Origin: Castor canadensis
Taxonomy: Eukaryota > Chordata > Mammalia > Rodentia > Castoridae
Assembly: GCF_047511655.1 (NCBI RefSeq)
Contig: NC_133401.1
Coordinates: 17,110,501 to 17,174,500, forward strand
Length of the DNA: 64,000 nt
Reading direction: 5' to 3'
The notes under the pieces were generated by a model that saw only the letters and a program-made list of their open reading frames with translations, made no database searches and was not told the DNA's origin. Shown here one piece after another: positions 12,713 through 21,662 of this stretch. Within the stretch, counting starts at the first letter, position 1; each line of letters begins with the position of its first letter. The position numbers and the translations under genes were made by a program.

Positions 12713-13889
12713 TGCTAAGTCCATGGCAGGACTGGTCCTTCTTTCCATTATGGAAATAATACTTTCAAATTCAGAACCATCAGAACCTTCATGAATCAGC
12801 GGTGAGCAGTGCAACCCATGAAACCCCTGGGCAGGTCCCTGTGAAGGTTAAAGATGGCAGAGACATCGTGAGTGAATTCCAAGGTAAGAACTCTACTCCA
12901 GGGGAAGTGGAAAAGTGCCATTTCACACAAAAAAGATCACAGCAATTGCTACTCCACATTTCTACACAGTGATGCCCACTTGATATGGTCCCACTCAGAA
13001 CCCAGTCACCAGCTTTTTAGCAGCCCACATCACATGGGCGAGTCACAGCTGTGAGTTCTGTTTCAGTACCAGGTGCACTGAGCTTTGAGTGTGCTATTCC
13101 AGGTGCCAGACATTTTGCGCTGAAGCCTCAAGACAATCCTAGCTCCCAGAAATGGAGCCCCAGATACCCTGAAAGGCTTCCTTTCTTAGGCCCAGAAATA
13201 AAGGAGTAGTAACTCACCACTTCTATCGTATCCTCTCCAAATTCCAGACCCACAGAACCCACGGAAATAATGCTGATTTTATGTTGTGGTAGTCACTAAC
13301 GAAGCAATGTCTCATGACAGCAGAAATTGGTATGAGGCTGTGAAGAGCCGCCCTAACAAAGAGACCTGTGACATTAAGCTCGGGCTTGGGTCTTCATGGT
13401 GGACTGATAGTGGAAGATCCTTCAGGAGAAAGTTTCTGGAGGCTGGAGGGGCCTCAATTTGATTCTTGATGACAGCAAGGACATTGAGGGGAAAAAGAAA
13501 ATTATCTTTTATTACCTCCTAGCAGGAAGTTTGCCAACAATGACACTTGTGATGACATTGAAAACAATGAGTAGACCTAACAAACTCATGGATTTGGCTA
13601 CGAGTATTACCAGGCCCAGTATTGCGTGTGACAATTAGTTTATTATTGGAAGCATCAAATATGATAAGAAGAGAGATGAGATGGAAAAAAAAGGAAAATG
13701 ACAAGTTTTCCACAAATTTTGGAGCATGTATATAGAAGTGAGAGAACTTGGGTTCAAAATTAAAACAGCTTCAAAACCACCTCTCTACTGGACAAGATTC
13801 TGAAATATTAAAAAGCTTCCCGACAAAGATTTAATCTTGATGAGGCTGTTTAAGGTTTATTTATTTTTTGTTTTTTGAAGAGCTTGTGT
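12713..13889. other. Unassigned sequence; possible decayed retrocopy
   Basis: Several frames near 13440-13700 give protein-like stretches (for example IIFYYLLAGSLPTM) interrupted by stops. Local composition is less A/T-biased than the L1s around it. I could not match it to a known protein, and no poly(A) or target duplication was identified, so a decayed processed pseudogene is only a possibility. Confidence 0.25.
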
Positions 13890-14330
13890 CTTTGTGTTTT
13901 CTATCATAAACAAAATATCTGAGATCAGGTACTTTACAAGGAAAAGAAGTATTTTTTTAAGCTCACAGTTTTGGAGACTGAAAATGCAAGATGGCTGTCT
14001 CCATCAGCTGCTCTGGTAGGACCTGGCTGCATCACACATGGTGGATGGCATCACAGAGAAGGAGAGATCACATGGTAAAACTGGGAACAAGAGAGCTTCA
14101 GAGTCCAGGGGCCATGGTTCCTTTAAAAAAAAAAACCCTTTTCTCTCAGGAGCTAGGCTAGGGTCCCATGAGTACGCCATTAACCTCTACAGTGGCTTTA
14201 GTCATCATCTTCCCACTGGTCCTATCTCTTTAAAGTTGCACCACCTCAACTCCTCCCCGCTGCAACCTTTGGGGGAGATGCTCACACCTCATCCAAACCA
14301 TAGCACCTCAGAAATCTCCAGGTTGATGCC
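13890..14330 (+). repeat. MaLR-type LTR relic
   Basis: The sequence follows the layout of mammalian apparent LTR retrotransposon ends: a tatcataaacaaaatatctg start, then ttttaagctcacagttttgg, a mid-part rich in acatggtgg/agagatcaca, and near the end ccaaaccatagcacctc. Heavily mutated, with no internal domain. Similar relics lie at about 39.9, 46.3, 59.0 and 60.5 kb. Confidence 0.55.
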
Positions 14331-14479
14331 TCCTACTGCCTTCCAGCAAGACAAAGTGCCCTTTGAGTATCTTAGGGGAAAATCTCTAGACAGTCCCTTT
14401 GGAACAATGTGTTGTCTGGGGAGCTGGGGCGCATTTTCCTCTCAGTACACCATTGAATCAATAACCTGGAATCACTCAA

Positions 14480-17145
14480 GGTATTTTTAAACGAGTTTCA
14501 CTATGACCTGTTGATACATGCAGAGGGTCTACTTTAATTCCATCACTTCCCATCACCCTCACTTGTCCCTTTTCCCTCTCCCTCTGGCACCCCCAAAATT
14601 GTCCCCTCTTTACATTCATGTCCTTTAAAAAAAAATCTGGATTCTGCATAAGAGAGAAAACACAATTGTCTTTCTGATTCTGTTATTTCACTAAACATGA
14701 TGATCTCCTGTTCCATCCATTTTCATGTAAGGGACATAATTTCATTCTTTTTTATGGTCGAATAATACCCCATTGTGACATATAATACACATTCTAATTT
14801 TTTAATCCTGATTTTTTAATGTTGTAGTATTTACAAATGTTCTTTCAATATATCAGATATATTATACTTGAATTCACTCCCTCCACCATTCTCCTCTATC
14901 ACGCCTCCCTCCCAAGCCATCACCATTCCTGGAACAGTTTCAACAGGTCTCATTTTCCCACTTACATACGTGTGTACACAACATTTGCACCATATTCACC
15001 CTCCTACACCCTTTCCCTGACACCTCCCACTGGTACCAACCCCTCCTTCCCTCCCCCCTCCCCCGTAGGACCTGTTCTGTAGGACCTGTTCTGTCCTCCT
15101 GTTCTCTGATTTCTTAAAAGAAAAAAAATGACATTTTTGTTTAATAAACACAGGGAGTTTCCTTGTGACATTTCCATGTATATATGTATTATAATCTGAA
15201 TTTGTTTATCTCCTTTATTTTTCTTCTTTTGACTTTAGTCCCCTTCTTAGAGTGGTTTCAACAGGTTTTTAAATTCTGTATTCATTCAACCATATTCACC
15301 TTCTGAACTTCCCTCTTTTACCCTCCCCCTCTCCTATCTGACCTCTCCCTAGCTTGATCTGTCTTTGATAATATTTCTGTATTTGTACTAGATCCGTATT
15401 TCACATATGAAAGGAAACGTGGCTTTGGGCCCTCCGAACCTGGGAAACTTCACTTAAGTACACTTTCTTTATTCATTTGTCTATGGGCACGTCCATGACT
15501 TGTCTGTTCTAAAGTGCTGTAATAAACATGGATGTGCAAGTGTCTGTCTTGTATGGTGGCTCACATTCCCCCAGGTATGTGCTTGGGAGTAGTATGGCAG
15601 GATCTGATGGTAGCCAGTACTTTCAGATTTTGAGGCACCTCATTCAGACTTCAATAATGGGTGTTCTAATTTACATTCCCCCCAACAGTATCTATGGTTC
15701 CTTTTCCCTCTGGACCCTTGTCAGCATTTGTTGGTGATAGTTTGCTTTCTTGGCCTGTTTGATATAGAATTTCAGTGTCATTTTTATTTGCATTTCGTTT
15801 ATGGTGAAGGATGTTAGACATGTCTTCATGTGTTTATTGGTCATTTGTACTCCTTCTTTTGACAATTTCATTCATTTGCCCACATGTTACTTGGATTATT
15901 TGTTCTTTTGGCATTTAAGTTTTTCAGCTTCGTATGTGTTATGGATATTAATGATTTGTCAGGTTCCATTGTTAAGGCTATCTCTTCACTCTGGCAGTTA
16001 CTTCCTTTGATGTACTGATTTAAAGCTCTGTAATTGGGTGCCACCATGTTTATCAACCGTCACTCTGATTTCCTGAGCCATTGAAATCCTTTCAGAATGT
16101 CCTTGCCTATGTCTATAGCTTGAAGTGCTTTCCTGTTGAATTCCAAAGTTTAAGATCTTGTATTAGGGTCTTGGATCCATTTTTATCATTCATTTTTATT
16201 AACATATATTAATTGTACAAGGGTTTTCATCATGATATGTCTAGACATGTATGCATTGTGTCTTGATTTTGAGTTGAGTTTTGTGCAAGGTGAGAGATAG
16301 GGATTTAACTTGTTTCCACATGTTGATACCCAGCATTCTCAACAAAATTTGTTGAAAAGTCCCTTTTTAAAAAAAAAATTAAAATAAAGAAAAGTCTCTC
16401 TTTTCTCTAACATGTGTTTCTGGCACTGTCATTGAGAACTGGATGCCTATGGCTGTGTGGATTTATTTCTGGATCCTCTATTTTACCTCATTGGTACAAC
16501 TGTCTATTTTGTGTCAGCATCCCACAGCTTTTGTCACTAATGTTCTGTTTGAAATCAGATATTGTGATACCTCCAGTATTGCTGTTTTTCTAAGGATTGC
16601 TTTGACTATTTGGGGCCTTTGTGATTCCATATGAATTCTAAGGGTTTTTTTTGTAGATCTGCGGTTTTGATAGCTATTGCATTGAATCTGTGAATTTATT
16701 TAAGTAAAATAGCAATGTTCATCATATTTATTCTGTTGATCCATAAATGTGGGATGTCTTTATACATTCAGATGACTTCTTCGATTTCTTTTTTCAGTGT
16801 TTTACAGTTTTCACTGTAGCTGTCTTTCATCTCCTTGGTTAGGTTTATTCCTAGGTATTTTGGTTTTTGAGGGAATTCTGAATGAGGTTGTTTTTCCTGA
16901 TTTCTTTCTCAGCATCTTCTTATTAGCACACAAACTACTGGTGTTACTGCTACTTTGGTGAGGGTGTTTATAAAATCTAGTTTTCTGGTTTAGTCTTTAG
17001 GGTTTTCAAGTACAGGACCACATAATCTGCAAGTAGAAATCATTTGATTACTTTCTTTCCTATTTTTATCCCTTTTATTTTCTTTCTCTTGCCTTATTGC
17101 TCTGGCTAAGATTTCAAGCACTGTATTGAATAAGAATGGGGTGAG
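14480..17145 (-). mobile_element. Old L1 copies, minus orientation, at least two nested 3' ends
   Basis: Read on the minus strand this is old L1 ORF2 (about 17130 down to 15400) followed by 3'UTR. Two successive 3'UTR-like blocks (about 14480-14870 and 14870-15400) indicate that one L1 end has inserted beside or into another. All frames are broken. The plus-strand ORFs listed by simple frame scanning here are complements of L1. Confidence 0.65.
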
Positions 17146-17147
17146 AA

Positions 17148-17700
17148 GGTGGGGCAAGATGGCAGAGTAGAAATTTTCTCTGTTTTACTCTGTAAAGTGA
17201 AGGATAAATAAAACCCTTCCATAATAAGCAAAAACTAAAGGAAATTATGACCACTAAGCCAGCACTGAAGAAGACACTTAAAGGAATCTTACACATAGAA
17301 GAGAGAGACAAACACAATAATGAAATTATAGTAAAGAACAAATCTCACCAAAGGAATTTATAAGCAAATTAGCATTAGGAAACAAAAAATGACAGGAATT
17401 CCCACATTCCTTCCAATAACTCTGACTGTTAATGTTCTCAGTTCTCCAATCAAAAGATGCAGAATGGCTAGCTAGATTTAAAACAAGACTCAACTGCTTG
17501 GTTTCTACAAGAAATGCACTCCACTGGCAAAGCCCGAAAAAAACTTATAGTGAAAGGGTAGAAAAAGGTATTCCAAGAAAATGGGGCCCCCAAAGAAGCT
17601 GAGGTAACTATACTTACATCTGTCAAAGCAAACTTTAAACCAAAATTAATCAATAGAGACATTCATTCATATTGATAAAGGCAATGATTCCTTAAGACAA
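17148..17700 (+). mobile_element. Old L1, plus orientation, internally deleted
   Basis: It begins with the classic L1 5' end phrase gcaagatggcagagtag (17154-17170), but within about 100 bases passes to the end of ORF1 and then to the start of ORF2 (around 17400-17660, including a relic of the endonuclease N-terminus). The 5'UTR and most of ORF1 are missing. Frames are broken. Confidence 0.6.
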
Positions 17701-17707
17701 TATAATA

Positions 17708-17985
17708 GGCTAGGTAGTGTGGTCCATGCCTGTAATCTCAACTACATGGGAGGCAAAGATGGGAGGATCATAGTTTGAGGCCACCCTTGGCAAAAAGTTA
17801 GTGATGCCCCCCACCTCAACAAACAAGGTGGCTGTGATGGCACATGCCTGTAATCCAGCTAGGGAGTCATAGTAGGAGGATTGTGGTACAAGTCTAGCCA
17901 CAGGCAAAAAGTGTGAGTCCCAATCCAAACATACCTAAAGAAAGGACCAGACCAGTGGTGTGGCTCAAGTAATAGAACATGTGCC
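17708..17985 (+). repeat. Composite B1-B1-ID SINE, left part
   Basis: Two successive 7SL-derived monomers (tccatgcctgtaatctcaac and gcacatgcctgtaatccagc) are followed by the start of a tRNA-like unit (gtggtgtggctcaagtaata). The tRNA-like part stops at 17985, where a full-size L1 begins, and continues at 25986. The element at 33033-33329 shows the uninterrupted arrangement. It is older than the L1 that splits it. Confidence 0.85.
17974..17985. repeat. Left target-site duplication of the 8 kb L1
   Basis: The 12 bases agaacatgtgcc here are repeated exactly at 25974-25985, directly after the L1 A-tail. They define the outer limits of the insertion. Confidence 0.95.
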
Positions 17986-19021
17986 AGAGATTCCAAGATG
18001 GCGGCTAGAGGTAGGAAGCAGAAAGCGACCCTCCTATAGTGAAATCTTGGAGAGACGCTGGAGACACACTTTGCAGGCATAATCACTGAGAAGAGGCATA
18101 ACTTTGACCCCTCCACATCTCCAGCCGGTGCAGAGAATCTCCACTTCACGTTAAACAGAGAAACGAGGAGGGCCCCCGGGGCCGCCAGTGGCCGGCGCCC
18201 ATACGGCGTGGGAAGATGCGGACCAGGTGAGCTTCGTGGTACCGCAGTACTCCCACAGACAAGCCTGGGCCAGAGCAGCATAGCCCCCTGGACAGACTGA
18301 CCTCCACCCGGGAAAAAAAAAAGAGAAACTGAGTAATAAGCAATAAGAACAGTTAAGACACGCTGGAAAGAGGGTGGGGCACCCTGAGCGCTGAAGATTG
18401 GGGGAAGGGAACCCTTCCCAGGACTGTAAATAAACAAGCCGGGCGGGCCGGAGAGCCTCTGGTGGGAGCAGGGCACACGCCCAGCAACCAGGAGCGGGGA
18501 AGCTTGTGAGAGGAGGGAAGACCCACTTCCCACGTGAACTGTAAACAAACGTGGCGGCCGGCAGGAGCAGCAGCACCGCCCAGTAAGCAGGAGCAAGAAA
18601 GCTGCTGAAAGTGGCAGTGGGAGGAAAACTTCAGAGGAGAGGGGGGAAGACCCACCTCCCACATGAACTGTAAATAAACACGCAGGCCTGACAACGCGGG
18701 GCAGTGTCACCTTTCCCAGTGCTTGGAAAGGGGAAAGCCTGTAGCAGAGGCTCCCGCACAGGAGAACTCTGAACAAACAAAGCCTGTGGGACCAGGTGAG
18801 TGCTAGCTCACCCCAGAGATCTGCATAAATAACGCCACCAGCTACAGGCTAAGAGCAGCAGGCAGGCAAGCCACAGTTGCAGATACCACTCTCAGAACTG
18901 TCTCCAGACATTTTTTTTTCTGTTTCTCCCTACCTTTGATGAGAGAACAACCAAATTACACCTGCAAGCTGAAAAACGTACTGAAACTGTATTGCATTTG
19001 AACTGGGGACACTTGGTGGGG

Positions 19022-19064
<43 letters not shown>

Positions 19065-19579
19065 TGTGTAGTTTTGTTCTACTTTATGCATCCCCTTTGA
19101 TGAGACAACTACAGAACAACATCTGAGGCACCAACTCCAGGACTGGAGATTGAGACGGACACCCAAATTATTAAGACTGAAACTGCATTGCATATAAACT
19201 TGGAAGTTTTTTGGTTTGTTTTTTTTTTAATTTTCTATTTTCCATTTTATTTTAATTCATTTTTATATATAGATATTACTTTCATTTACTTATTTTTTAT
19301 TTTTTTATCTTTGATTTTCAATCCTCTCTCTGTCTCTCTAATGTCTGTTCAGCTTACTGTCGATTAGTACACTAACACTCCCTGTTTATACCTTTGAAAC
19401 TCTCTTGTCTGATACCTTGTTCTGCTTTCTCCCTCTTGTCTGTATATTTGTTTTCCCTTTTCTTTAACTTCTTGCTTTCCATCTCAGCTCACTCTTCCAT
19501 TCTCTTACCATTGTTATTATTACAAGCTAGAAAATACTTAATTGCACACAGTACAGGGACAATAACAACACCAAGGGCA
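17986..19579 (+). promoter_or_regulatory. L1 5'UTR / internal promoter, first copy
   Basis: It starts with a CAAGATGGCGGC motif (17994-18005), the YY1-type site that positions transcription starts at the 5' end of mammalian L1. It is GC- and CpG-rich to about 18560. Imperfect tandem units of roughly 100-130 bases containing gaactgtaaataaac or close variants recur at about 18421, 18535, 18664 and 18766. A (GT)n run lies at 19027-19062. A pyrimidine-rich stretch ending ctgttcag at 19352 precedes the part shared with the second copy. Confidence 0.8.
18227..19352 (+). other. Intron-like segment of the L1 5'UTR
   Basis: The second 5'UTR in the same element joins the base equivalent to 18226 directly to the base equivalent to 19353. 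The missing 1,126 bases begin GTGAGC after CAG and end in a polypyrimidine stretch plus TTCAG, that is, strong splice donor and acceptor sequences. The segment therefore behaves as an intron that was removed from the RNA giving rise to the second copy. Confidence 0.85.
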
Positions 19580-19932
19580 ATGATTGGAAGACAGAAAAAA
19601 CAGGGAAACCAGTTTCCCCACAGCAAAAAATTAGTACAGGAGCCAGAGGGAAATGAAGAAAACAGATACTCAGATCCAGACTCCAACAAAATGAAGATAA
19701 ACTATGCCAAAGAACCCAATGAAGAATAATTTAAAAGAAGACATACTACAGGTACTCAATGAGAATTTTATAGAGATGATACTGGATGGGGTCACCCAAA
19801 ATGTACAGGAGACACTCAAGAAATTCCAAGGCAACAAAAATAGAGAATTTGAAAAAGCAAAAGAAGAAATAAAGGAAACCATGGTAGCACTGTATAAACA
19901 CCAAAGTGAAACAGAGAACACAATTAATAAAG
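19580..19932 (+). pseudogene. Truncated L1 ORF1 fragment (first copy)
   Basis: It begins with ATG at 19580 (MIGRQKKQGNQFPHSKK), equivalent to the ORF1 start at 20410. Relative to the intact copy it lacks eight bases after 19722, which shifts the frame to an early stop at 19727-19729. The homology ends at about 19932, equivalent to roughly residue 120 of ORF1, where the second L1 5' end starts after about nine unmatched bases. It cannot make a functional ORF1 protein. Confidence 0.85.
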
Positions 19933-19940
19933 AGATACTG

Positions 19941-20409
19941 ATTCCAAGATGGCGGCTAGAGGTAGGAAGCAGAAAGTGACCCTCCTATAGTGAAATCTTG
20001 GAGAGACGCTGGAGACACACTTTGCAGGCATAATCACTGAGAAAAGGCATAACTTTGACTCCTCCACATCTCCAGCCGGCGCAGAGAATCTCCACTTCAC
20101 GTTAAACGGAGAACCGAGGAGGGCCTCCGGGGCCGCCAGTGGCCGGCGCCCATATGGCTTGGGAAGACGCGGACCAGCTTACTGTCGATTAGTACACTAA
20201 CACTCCCTGTTTATACCTTTGAAACTCTCTTGTCTGATACCTTGTTCTGCTTTCTCCCTCTTGTCTGTATATTTGTTTTCCCCTTTTCTTTAACTTCTTG
20301 CTTTCCATCTCAGCTCACTCTTCCATTCTCAATATTACCATTGTTATTATTACAAGCTAGAAAATACTTAATTACACACAGTACAGGGACAGTAACAACA
20401 CCAAGGACA
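19941..20409 (+). promoter_or_regulatory. L1 5'UTR, second copy, spliced form
   Basis: It repeats the first 237 bases of the L1 5'UTR, including CAAGATGGCGGC at 19945-19956, with a few substitutions. At 20177/20178 it jumps to the sequence found after 19352 in the first copy. The tandem internal units and the (GT)n run are absent. The join is exact to the base and leaves no scar, as expected from RNA splicing rather than random deletion. Confidence 0.88.
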
Positions 20410-21612
20410 ATGACAGGAAGACAGAAAAAACAAGGAAACCAGTTTCCCCACAGCAAAAATTTAGTACAGGAACCAGAGGGGAATGAAGAGAACAGAAACT
20501 CAGATCCAGACTCCAACAAAATGAAGATAAACTATGCCAAAGGACCCAATGAAGCCCACAAGAATAATTTAAAAAAAGACATACTACAAGTACTCAATGA
20601 GAATTTTATAGAGATGATACTGGATAGGGTCAACCAAAATGTACAGGAGACACTCAAGAAATTCCAAGACAATAAAAATAGAGAATTTGAAAAAGCAAAA
20701 GAAGAAATAAAGGAAACCATAGCAGCACTGTATAAACACCAAAGTGAAAGAGAGAACGCAATGAATAAATGGATAAATGAACTCAGGACAAAAATAGACA
20801 ACAATAAAGAAGAAAACTGCCAGGATATGGAAAACCTCAGAAAAAAGAACGAAACAGAACTGCAAAACAAAACGGAAGACCAATCCAGCAGAATAGAACA
20901 AACAGAACACAGAATCTCAGAACTTGAAGATGAAATGGTAATTAAAGGAAAAACTGAAGAACTATTAATTAAACAACTCAAGACCTGTGAAAAGAAAATG
21001 CAAGAACTCACTGACTCCATCAAAAGACCAAACTTGAGAATCATGGGCATCGAAGAAGGAGAAGAGGTGCAAGCGAAAGGAATGCGTAATATATTCGACA
21101 AAATAATAACGGAAAATTTCCCAAATCTAGAGAAAGATATTCCCATACAGATGCAAGAGGCCTCCAGGACACCAAACAGACCAGATCAAAATAGAACTAC
21201 TCCACGACATATCATCATTAAAACAACAAGTTCAGAAACTAAGGAAAGAATATTGAAGGCTGTAAGAGAGAAAAAACAAGTAACATACAAAGGTAAACCC
21301 GTCAAAATCACAGCAGACTTCTCAACAGAAACATTAAAAGCAAGAAGAGTGTGGGGTGAGATCTTCCGGGCACTGAATGAAAATAACTTCAACCCCAGGA
21401 TACTCTACCCAGCAAAGCTATCATTCAAAATAGATGGAGCAATAAAAGTCTTCCATGATAAGCAGAAACTAAAACAATATGTGACCACAAAGCCACCATT
21501 ACAAAAGATTCTGCAAGGGATCCTGCACACAGAAAGTGACACCCAACTTAACCATGAAAAGGCAGGCAGCACCAAACCACAGGATAAGAAAAAGCAAGAC
21601 AGTAGAGAGTAA
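20410..21612 (+). CDS. L1 ORF1 protein (RNA-binding chaperone)
   Basis: An uninterrupted 400-residue ORF1. The start is the ATG at 20410 (MTGRQKKQGNQFPHSK). An upstream in-frame extension to 20230 begins with TTG, not ATG, and is 5'UTR. A long Glu/Lys-rich coiled coil covers roughly residues 50-200, followed by an RRM-like part beginning near RPNLRIMGIEEGEE (about residue 205) and a C-terminal domain (about 262-350, with HIIIKTTSSETKERIL). In the L1 family this protein forms trimers that coat L1 RNA and act as a nucleic-acid chaperone in the cytoplasmic ribonucleoprotein. At 400 residues it is a little longer than mouse or human ORF1p. ORF2 begins 50 bases downstream. The reading frame is intact, so it could be translated, but the element as a whole is dead because ORF2 is broken. 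Confidence 0.93.
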   Translation: MTGRQKKQGNQFPHSKNLVQEPEGNEENRNSDPDSNKMKINYAKGPNEAHKNNLKKDILQVLNENFIEMILDRVNQNVQETLKKFQDNKNREFEKAKEEIKETIAALYKHQSERENAMNKWINELRTKIDNNKEENCQDMENLRKKNETELQNKTEDQSSRIEQTEHRISELEDEMVIKGKTEELLIKQLKTCEKKMQELTDSIKRPNLRIMGIEEGEEVQAKGMRNIFDKIITENFPNLEKDIPIQMQEASRTPNRPDQNRTTPRHIIIKTTSSETKERILKAVREKKQVTYKGKPVKITADFSTETLKARRVWGEIFRALNENNFNPRILYPAKLSFKIDGAIKVFHDKQKLKQYVTTKPPLQKILQGILHTESDTQLNHEKAGSTKPQDKKKQDSRE

Positions 21613-21662
21613 CATCAAGTTAGGTACACACAATCAAACCTTCAAACAAGTAAGACAACTAA

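Noticed and set aside
12593..12814. Glu-rich and Ser/Pro-rich ORFs
   Set aside because: Low-complexity translations of the polypurine tract.
16443..17341. ORFs with membrane-like hydrophobic stretches
   Set aside because: They are antisense or sense readings of old A/T-rich L1 sequence, not separate genes.
20230..20409. N-terminal hydrophobic extension of L1 ORF1 (60 residues)
   Set aside because: The frame opens with TTG, not ATG; the corresponding ATG used by ORF1 is at 20410. The hydrophobic stretch is translated 5'UTR.
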